From: Culex pipiens pallens
Taxonomy: Eukaryota; Arthropoda; Insecta; Diptera; Culicidae
DNA length: 64,000 nt
Reading direction: 5' to 3'
NCBI RefSeq assembly: GCF_016801865.2
Contig: NC_068939.1
Location: 155,254,240-155,318,239, forward strand
Position numbers and translations under genes: made by a program. The notes under the pieces are model-generated. The model was not told the DNA's origin. It saw nothing but the letters and a program-made list of their open reading frames with translations, and ran no database searches. This document shows, piece by piece, positions 1 to 10,389 of the stretch; positions within the stretch are counted from its first letter, which is position 1, and every line of letters begins with the position of its first letter.

Positions 1-60
1 AAATCAAAATATACAAAAAATAAAATGGTCGAAATCGGCCGATTTCGTAGAGAGTTGCTC
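1..60 (+). repeat. Terminal fragment of family A-like foldback repeat
   Basis: The stretch ending in CGATTTCGTAGAGAGTTGCTC matches, with changes, the outer ends of the A repeats at about 34043-34094 and 58785-58849. The rest of the element lies outside the window or has been lost. Confidence 0.6.
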
Positions 61-1837
61 TAAAGGCACACACAATAAAAAAAACCCTGAAAAAACAAGA
101 TAAGTAATATTTTTCGAAGGTCAAAAGTTCCTACAAATTACTTGACAAGGGCAAAAAATCATCCCCGAAAAAAACCTGAACAGTAGATGGTGAAGAATCT
201 CAAACTTTTGTTGAAACTGTGAATATGTCAGAAATGATTGTTTAAACTTGAAAATAACTTGTATGTAAAAATAAACTGTTCAAATCAACCCATGGCTCAG
301 ATCGCGCACTCACGCCCGTAAATGGCAGCAAAATTAACGATAATTACGAATCCAAGAAACAACTCAAGCCTCCCGAGGACCGGATAAGGGTGATCTTGAA
401 GTGTTCAAATTGCATTTCCACTACTCTACTCTGTTCTGCTCGCTGATGATGCGGCTGCGTCCTCCTCCCCGATGGCCACCGATGACTATTATTAAGCAGC
501 AAAATTAAACCTCATTAAAAGTGCACTTCGCCGGTTCGGTCGGTCGTCCCCTCTGGGGAGAGTAATAAATCTCGTTTTCCGTCCTAATTATCCCGAAACC
601 AACCCCCTCGCCTTGCGATTAAAGCACAATTTGATGGGGTTTAAAGTGAGATAGAATTAATCAAGCGATCAAATTTGTGTAATTTCTGATAAATCACAAT
701 TTCACAATCTCGTGACCGCGTCACAAAGCAATCAAAAGTCGCTGATTTTTTTTTTCTTCAGATCTTATCAACCTCATCGAACGGCCTGAAGAACCCGCAA
801 GCGAACAATGATCAATTGACTCTTGCAGAGTGTTGTTGAACATCAAACCAATTTGCTCGCTGACATAATCGCAGGCCAAGTGCGACCCGTGATTAATTAT
901 CGCTGATAATCGCGACAACGCCACTTTTGATTGTTTGATGGGGAGCGCGAGAGAAAAAAAAATCGGACAAAAAGAGTAAAAAACGTCCTATCGCGAAAAA
1001 CTCAATTTACACGAATCACTTGACTTGGAAGTGCCTGCTGCCGCTCGCTGCACGGTCGATGACGAATGTTCTCGAGCGTGACTTTGTTATCGCGATGTTT
1101 GACAAGATGGGAATACATGAAAATATACATTGGAGATGCGATGATGGCGTGTGATAGGAAATAGTTCGATAAAAATAGTGTTGAAGTTTTATAAACCACG
1201 ACTTCTAGACGATTAGAAACGATGAATATTCTAGAAAATCGTCAAAATCTTGTTATAAAATTAAGGTTAACAATTGCTCAAATTGAATTATTTGGTATTT
1301 GAATATTCTTTCACTTTCTAATCGACTTCGAACCGTAATCAATCAAAATTAATGACTCAATCAAAATCATCCACGGGCCGGTCTAGACACGAAGACTGTT
1401 TTTGGAATTGTCTTATCTCTGTGGTGGAATAGGCTAATTAACACTGTTTGAAGTGATAACAGCAAACAGCGGACGTCATATTGTTGTCTGAGGAGCCCTG
1501 GCATGGCAATTTACTTTACATGGTTCTATCAAATTGTTAAACTTATTTAGAATTTTATAATATTTTAGTTTGGTAAAATTCAGTAAAACATTTGCGGTCA
1601 TAAGTCATCATCATCTCTATTGTCCTTGCTCCAAACCGAAATTGTTTCATCCCGAATGGATGTGTACAACAGCTCGTAATTTCAGTTCATAAATTAATTT
1701 AAATCGCAACCACTGCTATGTGCTTGAGCCTGTGTGAAGGAAGCGAAACATAACAAACAAGAGTTTCAACTGGGTTGAGTATCATGATTATGAAAAAAGC
1801 AGTAGTGTAGATGTAAAGATGCAATAATTTAATTTTT
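61..1837. other. Non-coding host-like DNA
   Basis: No convincing ORF, RNA gene or repeat copy was found. The part from about 290 to 1150 is richer in GC and of higher complexity, with AATTA-type homeodomain-like words, so it could hold regulatory sequence. The open frames near 721-924 and 1002-1199 are short, lack family resemblance and are not supported. Confidence 0.5.
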
Positions 1838-1990
1838 GCAATTCCGTCGTGAAACTACTTACTTTTCCTGTCATTCTTGAACGACGAAATAGCCTACTTT
1901 TCTGTACCAAAAATAACAGAATCGAATAGCAACACCTTTCAAAATAAATGCTGAAAAGTTCTACTTTTCAGCACTCAAATGGGTGCTATA
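1838..1990 (-). repeat. Interspersed repeat R, copy 1 (TTCTTGAACGACGAAATAGCC type)
   Basis: This is the reverse complement of segments at about 17558-17671, 41755-41850 and 42105-42200. All share the core read on the other strand as AGTAGGC-TTTCGTCGTTCAAG followed by AATGACAGGAAAAG and TTTCACGACGGAATTGC. Next to the core lie GCTGAAAAGT...ACTTTTCAGC hairpin words. No coding capacity is seen; it is probably part of a small non-autonomous element. Confidence 0.7.
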
Positions 1991-2015
1991 ATGAAATTTT
2001 CATAAAGTGCACCGT

Positions 2016-2239
2016 GGGTCTCGTGGCGCAGGGGTAGCGGCTTCGGCCTCCGATCCCTATGATGCTATGAGACGCGGGTTCGATTCCCGCCTTATCCACT
2101 GAGCTTCTATCGGATGGTGAAGTAAAACGTCGGTCCCGGTTTCTCCTGTCTCGTCAGAGGCGCTGGAGCAGAAATCCCACGTTAGAGGAAGGCCATGCCC
2201 CGGGGGGCGTAGTGCCAATAGTTTCGTTTCGTTTTTTTC
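2016..2239 (+). mobile_element. tRNA-derived SINE, copy 1
   Basis: The head begins GGGTCTCG and carries an internal RNA polymerase III promoter: A box TGGCGCAGGGG at 2024-2034 and B box GGTTCGATTCC at 2077-2087. A tRNA-unrelated body follows, then a tail of GTTTCG repeats and a T run. It is flanked by a 7-bp duplication GCACCGT (2009-2015 and 2240-2246), which restores the A-repeat sequence AAAGTGCACCGTTTTCAAG when one copy is removed. A second full copy lies at 11017-11226. SINEs encode no protein and depend on LINE enzymes. It is not the Culex Twin SINE as I know it, because only one tRNA-like unit is present. Confidence 0.92.
2024..2087 (+). promoter_or_regulatory. Pol III A and B boxes of SINE copy 1
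   Basis: A box TGGCGCAGGGG (2024-2034) fits TRGYNNANNNG, and B box GGTTCGATTCC (2077-2087) fits GGTTCGANTCC. The outer span of 64 bp is the same in SINE copy 2, as expected for a type 2 internal Pol III promoter. Confidence 0.85.
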
Positions 2240-2828
2240 GCACCGTTTTCAAGTTAAAGCCATTATTAGATAACTTTTTTGAAAATAGTCGCAGTTTTTT
2301 ATTTCTTAAAATTTGTGCACATGTTTGCCCACCTTTGAAAAGAAAATGTTTAAAAAGCTGAGAAAATTCTATTTATTTTTTTTGAACTTTGTTGATACGA
2401 ACTTTAGTTGCTGAGATATTGCCATGCAAACGTTCATAAACAGGAAAATTGATGTTTTCATTGTCTCACCCAAACAACCCACCATTTTTAATGTCGATAT
2501 CTCAACAAGTAATGGTTCGATTTACAAAATTAAAATATGAAACATTCGTGAAATTTTCTGATCTTTTCGAAAACAATATTTTGAAAATTTTCAAATAAAG
2601 ATCAACATTTCAAAAGGGCCAAACATTCAATATTACGTCCCGAAGTTGACAAATTTTTGCGACCAATATTTCGATTTTTTCAGTGTAGTCCTCTTCCATT
2701 CCTAACACTTTGCCGAAGACAAATCGGTCCAATAATACCGAAGGCACCAAACATGTTTCAGCCGGATAAAAAATTACAAAAATTAAAATTTATAAAAAAA
2801 CGATTTCGTAGAAAACTTCTCAGAAGTA

Positions 2829-5573
2829 GGGTATATGACCCTATTTTGGACCTAGTACCTATTTTGGACCTATTTTTATTAATCGAGGTAGTTCAGGCTT
2901 TCAATGTACGAATTCACTGAATCCAACCAACAGAAAGTGTAGGCAGGATCGTTTTGTATCTTACCTCTTCCAAAAATGTTAACATTTTGGATTATTTCCG
3001 CTTTTTCAGCCACTTTTTCCAACGCCATTCGAACTTCCTTTCATTTTCCTAGCACATCGATTAGGTCCAAAAATTCCGGCCTCGTTGCTTATCAGATTTG
3101 GCTCGCGACACCTTGATGATTTTTTCTATTTTGCACTGACACCAAACAATTTCGTTCGGTTTCCGAGCAATGTAACTGTTGTTTATTTAATTCTTTCTTG
3201 TTTTCCGTCACTAAACCATTGAAATAACTATTCTTTTATCGAAAAAAAAACTCATTTCAAAATATTTTTTCAAATCAGCCGCGTTGGATCAGTTTTTGGA
3301 GCTACTTTGCCGTCGGTTCAAGGCTATCACCAACACATGCATTACAAGGTGTTGCCAGTTTTGTTTATTAATTTATTTCGATATTTCATTGAAATTGATT
3401 GAAATTTTTTAATTTAATATTTTGAATTGAAATTCTTTACTGTAATTATTTGAATGAAATCTAAGCTTTAAAAAGCAAATGATTAACAGAAACAATGAAA
3501 ATATGTTTTTTTTAACGATAAAAATGCAAATTGATGCTAGAGATTTAGATGATTGTTAGGACCGATTGCAAAGTATCCCAAAATTTAAACTGATGTTGAT
3601 TTATTTTTGTATTAACATCATTATCACCAATTTAGCCGCATATATTTTTAATGTTTGCTTCAAAAAATGCAAACTGGATACCCTGTTGGAATTGAAGGGG
3701 AAACGATTGAAAAACCTAAAGGGTCTAGTTCATTAAATCGTCAGCTGTCACCGTGACAGGAGTTGTCAACATCGCTTACGAGTGGTTTTTGAAAAAGTCG
3801 TATGAATTAAATTTAAAAAAATCTTGAGTTAGTTTTAAAAAGATCCTAAGCGCTAGTTTTAAACAAATCAATTTTTCGATTAGTTCTCGATCAATTTACG
3901 AATTATAAATAAAAAATGCTTTGAATTATCATCTGCACGTCTTTCAAATGCTCTTTACTGGAAAACAAACAAAATCTGGTTTGGTTCAGAAAAAAAATCA
4001 AATATGTGTCGGAGATCGTGATGGCTTTTAAGACGTATTGCAAACTTATCAGAGAAATATACATATGGAAAATATATTTTTGTAAGTTTTATCTGATTTT
4101 TACATATTTATCTATACATAATTTTTAAAAATACAGGTATAACGATTTTTTTCACAATTGGCAGCGCTGGTTTATAATAAATTACACTTTTAAATTTTAC
4201 CATGTCAATCATGTTAGAAACACAATTAAACCAGCTAGAAAAATAAAAATCTTCGAAAAAAATAAGCATAAGAGGTTAATGCGATGTTAACATTATGAAT
4301 ATTATGATTTGAGATATATAGCCGGGGTGACTTTGATAGGTTTGATATTTTTCCGCAAAATGAAGAGTAAAAATTGAATACGTACGGAATGGTATGGAAT
4401 CATACTGACCGTGGTAGAGAAGTGCTCAAAGTACCTCATGAAGAACTTTTTATGAAAAGGTCTCATAATTTAAAGGCATTTCCAGTAAAACAAATTTCAT
4501 ATAAAATGTGAAAACTTTTGATTCATTCTTTAAATTCAGTTATACATGTAATATAAATCCATAATTTAATAAACAAAACTATTTTCAACGAATTTCAGGC
4601 AAAGTTCTGAATTTTTAACAATATTACCCGAAATTTATATGTATTATATTAAAAAGCTTATAAACATAATTAACTAAGTATTGACATAATTGATTTTCTT
4701 AAAAATTATATCAGCAACCTAAGTGATGGTAAGTTCGAAGTAAAAATAATGTTTGAAAACCTCAAATCTGCTTTTAACAAGACAAACTATGACTGTCAAA
4801 GGCATCCTGGTATTCAAACAAAGATTTTTTTCAAATATTATAATGTTTTTAAGTGCAACATGTAGTTAAACTTTTTGTCAAGCAACTGTAAAGATTAACA
4901 TGACAGATGAGAAAGTTTCACACCAAGTTACAAACTATAATCTCCCTTTAAAATTTCTTGATTGTTTAATAATATTTGAACATATAAGCTCTGCGTAAAA
5001 TTTAGAACCTGTTTTCATTGTAACTTGTTATGTATCTGTGTCATTCATTTAATTTTAAGATAAGGTGTTTTTATTGCGAGTAATAACGGGTTGTCTTTTA
5101 TGTTCTAATGCTTGAACAATTAGGTCGTAAGAATATGCAAATTGTAAATAGGACAGAGACCTGCTAAAGATGCGTGAGTTTCCATTCAATATGATTAAAA
5201 CACGTTTTCAAATTCAAATCCATTATTTCATCATAATTGTTTAATTTCTGAAATAAATATTTTCTAAATTATAATCGTGGATAGGCCCTTTGGTTTATCA
5301 AACCGAGTTTGGGGGATGGGTCCAAAATAGGTTCAGCGATGTCTCCAAAATACATTCAATAAGTCCAAAAAGCATCCAAAAAATGTTTTACTTGAAATGC
5401 TTATTACAATGGAATGGTTAAATTATTTTAAATTTTCAATAGTACACTTTGTTAAGCATAAATTAAGGCACAAAACAATCCTGAAACGAGCCAAATTAGT
5501 TAGACCGTTTCTGAGAACTCTGCGAAATATGTTGACGCTTTGCATAGTAGGTCCAAAATAGGGCCATATACCC
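2829..5573. mobile_element. 2745-bp TA-flanked inverted-repeat element without transposase
   Basis: The left end (from 2829) and the reverse complement of the right end (to 5573) agree over 26 bp with one mismatch, starting GGGTATATG(A/G)CCCTATT. The element is flanked by TA at 2827-2828 and 5574-5575. Further GTCCAAAATA words recur near both ends (about 2865-2873, 3063-3072, 5321-5345), like subterminal repeats. No ORF of useful size is present, so it is a large non-autonomous element, most easily placed near Tc1/mariner or pogo by the TA target. Confidence 0.85.
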
Positions 5574-5575
5574 TA

Positions 5576-7662
5576 TAAAAGCAACATTTGAATCTTTGTA
5601 TTTTTTTAAATTAACTTTGAAGCTTTGTTCTTTTTTTGGATTGGATAATAAAGACAAAAAAAGTCATTTAATCTTCCATTTCAAATGTTTGTAATGATTC
5701 TGAAATGTTCAAAGTAGTTTGATTTTGGAAAGAGGATGAAATTAGTAAAACAATTAAATAAAATCAGAAACAGAGTAAAAACACAGAAAATAATTTTGTG
5801 AAAATAAACACTTTTACCTTTTACCAACCTCGCCAAGAAACGTGCTTCAATTTCAAAAAGCTCGCCAAAAAATCACTATCAACTAATGATTTGTTATCAA
5901 AAAGAATCGTTATGAAGAACTGTTTATTTCTAAAAAATAAATATTTTTGGTCAAAAAGAGAATGCCGCAATTTTTGTGAAAAAATCGACTTACTTTTAAA
6001 AAATTCATTTAAAATCAAATGAAATTTGTTCATTGAAGAATGAAATTCGAAAAAAAATCTAACTAGTTCATTATTTGAAAATCTGTATGATAAAAAAACA
6101 CGAAAAAAGAAAAATTCAAGATTTTTTAAAGTAAATTTTGCCCAAAATGACTTTCAGAAAATGAAAAAAAAAAGTTTAAAAAACTGGCAGCATTGGGATG
6201 AAATGGCTTAAACTTTTTTTTTTCATTATTTGCTTTTCCAATATAGCCACGTAAGTTTTTTTTAACATATCATTATCTACCAAATAATATTTTCACAAAG
6301 ATTTATAGTGGAATGTTTGAAACTGACTTTGAATAGGCATTTCTATGCAAATTTGATCTTGTTCAATGAAAATGATTAAATATTTTGACTAATATTGCTC
6401 AAAAGTTTTTTTTTCTGATTTGCTTCTATTTTATCTATTTTCTTTTTGTTAATTCCAAATCAAAATCAAATTTAACAGTCGACGTCAGCGACTTTTTAAA
6501 ATTTCAAATCATAAGGTATCAAAATCAAACCATCCACATTAACGACCCCCGGGTCTTTTGTGGTCTCTATTGCAAGTTTCTGCTCGAACCTAGGAGTCCG
6601 AAGGCTTGAATGGGGAGAACACCCAAACCTGTTTTTACTCCAAGGAACCTTCCAATCATAAGGTAATAACAATATAAAATCATTAAAGAAAAGAAAATTT
6701 ATTCAAGATCAGATCAGAAAACTTAAAAATAGTTTAAAAAATTATTCAGTTATTGGCATAAAAATAACAGAAAAATGATATAACTAGATTCAAGTTTTCC
6801 AAGTTGTAAATAATAAAACTAGATTCAAGTTTTTCAAGTTGAAATGCCTGATTTTGAAGATTTTTGCATCTTGAATAAACCAAGTCTAAATCTTTTAATT
6901 TATTCTGAAATTATACTTAAAAAAATGTTAGACAGATTGTTTGTACAGAGAATGAAAGTATTATTTAATCAAATAAATTATTTCGTGCTTTCCAGTGTAT
7001 CCCTTTCATACCTTATGCAAACTGTCATTTGAGTGAAAGGGATACACTATTGTTTACAAAAGTTTTGTGCCCTTTTGAAATGTTAGGCTCTTTTTAATGT
7101 TGTAATTTTTAAGCATTGATTTGTAAAAAAATGTTGATTTCCCACTGTCAAAGTCGTGGAGCTTCACTAAACCCTTTAAGGTGGTAGATGGTGTCCTTCA
7201 CTTTTGGGTCAATGACTGTCAATGATGGTTCTGAATTCAAGGTCCAGAAATAGTTAATTGAAATGAAAAAATAATCACTATATGTAAAATGCTTCTACAA
7301 ACAACACAAAGAAAATCTTTTTTTGATTGAAACATTCTGAATCATGATTTGAATGTTTTTCTAGAACAAATTGGCCGCCAAATGGCCAATTGGGGATGAT
7401 ACCTTCCAGAGCCTTAAATAACCTTTGAAAATGCTAATGTATAGTTGATAATTACAGGAAACAATTTCAATTTGAACTCCATAACTTTGGCTTCAAAAGT
7501 TAATAAATTCTGAATAAAACTTTTTCGAATATTTTCAAAGCATTTTTGTATAAAACAACTGGCTAATTCATATGGAGACTGTGGAATGAATGTTCAAATT
7601 TTCTCTCAAATAAAAAAATGCATTTCATTTGATTTGCTCAAAACATTAAATAATTTGTTAAC
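5576..7662. other. AT-rich non-coding DNA with scattered repeat pieces
   Basis: No gene is supported; the 60-75 codon open frames here are low-complexity. The segment at about 6530-6655 is richer in GC than its surroundings and looks like a repeat fragment, but no second copy is in the window. A hairpin repeat lies at 6994-7048. Confidence 0.5.
6994..7085 (+). repeat. Hairpin-bearing interspersed repeat H, copy 1
   Basis: Perfect 15-bp arms AGTGTATCCCTTTCA (6994-7008) and TGAAAGGGATACACT (7034-7048) enclose a 25-bp loop. The downstream words TTGTTTACAAAA and CCCTTTTGAAATGTTAGGCTC are shared with a diverged copy at 47181-47280. Confidence 0.75.
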
Positions 7663-7666
7663 TTAA

Positions 7667-8251
7667 TCCTGTACAACCCAATCCCGCCTTTAGGCGGGCT
7701 TCGATTTTAAAAATCGCCAAAAAACAATTTTTCAACCAATTTTTGAAATTTTAAAAGCATTGGAAAGAAGAACTCTTAAAATTTTAGAACATTTATGGGT
7801 TGGAAGTTTTACTTGTTTTATGTGACTTTGCCAATGTTTTTAAAAATGTATTTTTTTTATGGGTCAACTTTGGCTGTGTTTTTTTTTAACATTTCCTATA
7901 TTTTAAGTAAAAAGAAGTATGCAGTAATTTTTCTAGTGTCCTCCCAGACTATGCCTCTACGCATTTTTTACAATTTAAATGATAATGGTGCCATTTTATA
8001 GTAGAAAATGTGAAAAACAGGCAAAAAATTTAAAAAGTGACTGTAAAAAAATGAAAAAAATAGGTAGGCAAAATACTACCATAAACAAACATAAACTAAA
8101 CAAGATAGATGCAAATTAAAATACTAAAAATAAAACAAGGAAAACATAAAACAAGAAAAGCAAAGTTTTTCGTAGAACAAAAGTTGCTCAAATTGACCTC
8201 CTGAACACGGGAAAAATAAAAATATTCGAAAAAAATGTGGGCAGTAGAGGG
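7667..8251. mobile_element. 585-bp TTAA-flanked MITE (piggyBac-type target)
   Basis: It is flanked by TTAA at 7663-7666 and 8252-8255. Ends are imperfect inverted repeats: TCCTGTACAACCCA on the left and, reversed, CCCTCTACTGCCCA on the right (10 of 14). A GC hairpin CCCGCC-TTTA-GGCGGG lies just inside the left end. There is no transposase ORF. TTAA duplication is the known target choice of piggyBac elements; membership in that superfamily is inferred from this alone. Confidence 0.7.
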
Positions 8252-8255
8252 TTAA

Positions 8256-10389
8256 AAAAGAAGTTCACATACATAAACTGAGCTTAGACGTGGAAAACAA
8301 CATCATTGTTGGATTACTTATTATAAATAACATTTGTGTAAATTTGGACAAATGACTCAGATTTCACCTCCTTCTTCCCAACTCCTTACCGTAGTAGTAC
8401 TACTACTCAGCAGCTCAAACACTCTTGCCTTGCGACCAACTGGCGCGGCGTGGTGGCAACGACGATGTTGACAATTAAGTAATTTACATATACGGCACCA
8501 CCACAAGCTGCCGGGGTCGGCGGAGAGCGGCGACGGCGGCGGTTGTTGAGAATCTACTCGCGTAATGACGATGTGATGAATAATCAACTGTGGCCAGCCA
8601 TGCACACGCAGTTCAAGTGGGCGCTCTAGGGTGGTACTTGGCGTGAAATTTGGCTTGAGAAGTTCTATGCGGTGTTACAGCCGGTATCGTTCGATACACC
8701 AATAGTACACCTTTCAACCTACATTGAAAGATAAGCAAAGTGTCAATAGTTTGTTTATCTAACACACCGAGCAGTGGGAGGGGGTTTGAGTGAGTAAGTT
8801 CAACCACTTGACGCCATTCGTTGCCATTTATATGACGACAGTCGACGAATTGCTCGGTCAACAAAGCTGGAGTGTAAGCCGGCGCAAATATTACGTATTT
8901 TGTGGCGTTACAAAAATAAACTTCTGGCGTTATCTGGGCCACCAGAGTGAGGGGGAAATCATACTTGTGAGTTGGCGGGAGATGACTGCTGCAGAAAGAT
9001 AACGCGGGCGAGTTAGGCGTTGCTGTTATCGGAAATTATGACATGTGCAATCGATACGGTACACACCAGAAATACCGGTAATCAACGTTGAACCTATTTG
9101 CGTTTTAAGGGGAAATGTGGTCTCTTGCAGTTTTGCCTAGACAGCTCACGGCTAGATATTGATTTTTAAAACATCAATTTCAACTAAATTTTAAAAACCA
9201 AGAACATCACGATGTAGTAAACATTCTTGAGAATCACTGGAGAAGAAATCAAGTCTCCAAGTATAACTGGCGATTTTGTATTTACTTTCTAAGACGACTT
9301 ATGTGGAAGCATGGAGATTAAGGTCCCCAGAAACACCTCTTTGTGGACTTAAAAAAATTCAGGAGCCGAACAGCATTGCCTTCTACACACCTACCTCTCA
9401 GTAACACCTCTGCCACAGCACTTGACACGTTGGCTTACCGCTGATGAATTGTCGTGTTACTAAAGTGCGGGTGAGCGCCGTGAAGCAGAGAGCAGTAATT
9501 ACAACGAAAACGGTAAATAGAATATGCAAAGTAAGACATGGCAGCTTAGCTCCTTCCCCTTTCCCCCCTCCTAGACATCTCAACACTTGACAAACAGACA
9601 CACAGGTCCCCATCGGTTCCTAGAGTTCAGCTGAGATATTATTTCACAGTCATGACAGCTTTGGGGCTTGTACTTGTGGGAATAGTTACAAGACAGGGGA
9701 CACGATGGAGTGTGTCGTCTCATGTTGAACGTTTGCTTTGCAGACATGGAGCTTCTGGGGATGTGTTAAGGGCCTTCTTCAACTGCCAAAGGGTATGGGG
9801 TCCTACCAGGGTTTGATAATCAGCACATCGTAAAATATTTTAACATGATTTCAATTAATAAAAAGTGTACAATTACGCACTTAACAAGAGTGCTTATGCT
9901 TGAACCTTGGACTATAAAGTCCTGAACTCAAAGTGAAACAGACCACTTGCCCCATTAGACTGGCCGGTGTCATGATGCAAGAGAACAGATATTTGCATTT
10001 CTCCAGGGCACACATACAAAACCAAGACACACTTACTAACAGCTCTATATTTATTCAAACGAAGAGGACTGTTTACATTCTCTGGTTTTAACAAAATAAT
10101 CATAAATATGTGTCAATATTTGCACACACTTGGCAGTGTCTACCAAAGACGACGACGATGATGATGACGATGACGACGACCAAGATAACCAACAACTGTA
10201 TCGTCTTTGCCGGTGAGGGCTGAATTTTGTTCACAGACGATACAAAGGCAGAGGTCACGTAAGACAGATCCTTGTTTAGTTGTTTGTGGTGTTCTCAATG
10301 TCTGTATCAAATCAAGTCGAATAGGCTGTTTAGTGTTATTGTGGTTTAGAAGAAGGCATTTAATTAGTAGGAATGTGCACTGAAAGTAA
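8256..10389. other. Non-repetitive, higher-GC host-like DNA; no gene recognised
   Basis: Complexity is normal and there are no repeat copies shared with the rest of the window. Open frames of up to 109 codons occur on both strands and overlap one another, without recognisable domains. A short GAC/GAT microsatellite lies at about 10147-10181. The stretch could hold regulatory elements or small unannotated exons; sequence alone does not show which. Confidence 0.45.

Larger units (their letters stand above)
1991..2822. repeat. A0: internally deleted, decayed copy of foldback repeat A, split by a SINE
   Basis: The order of recognisable blocks (AAAGTGCACCG, GTTGCTGAGATATTGCC, AAACAACCCACCA, AACATTCAATATTACG) follows the inner left arm of the A repeats at 31-34 kb up to the palindrome centre at about 2640. 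It then jumps to the outer right arm (GCCGAAG, ACCGAAGGCACCAAA, TTTCAGCCGGAT, GATTTCGTAGA). It is far more diverged than A2 or A3. Confidence 0.75.

Noticed and set aside
8613..9002. Overlapping frames of 109 (minus) and 70 (plus) codons
   Set aside because: No domain, no clear promoter or splice signals, and mutual overlap on opposite strands.
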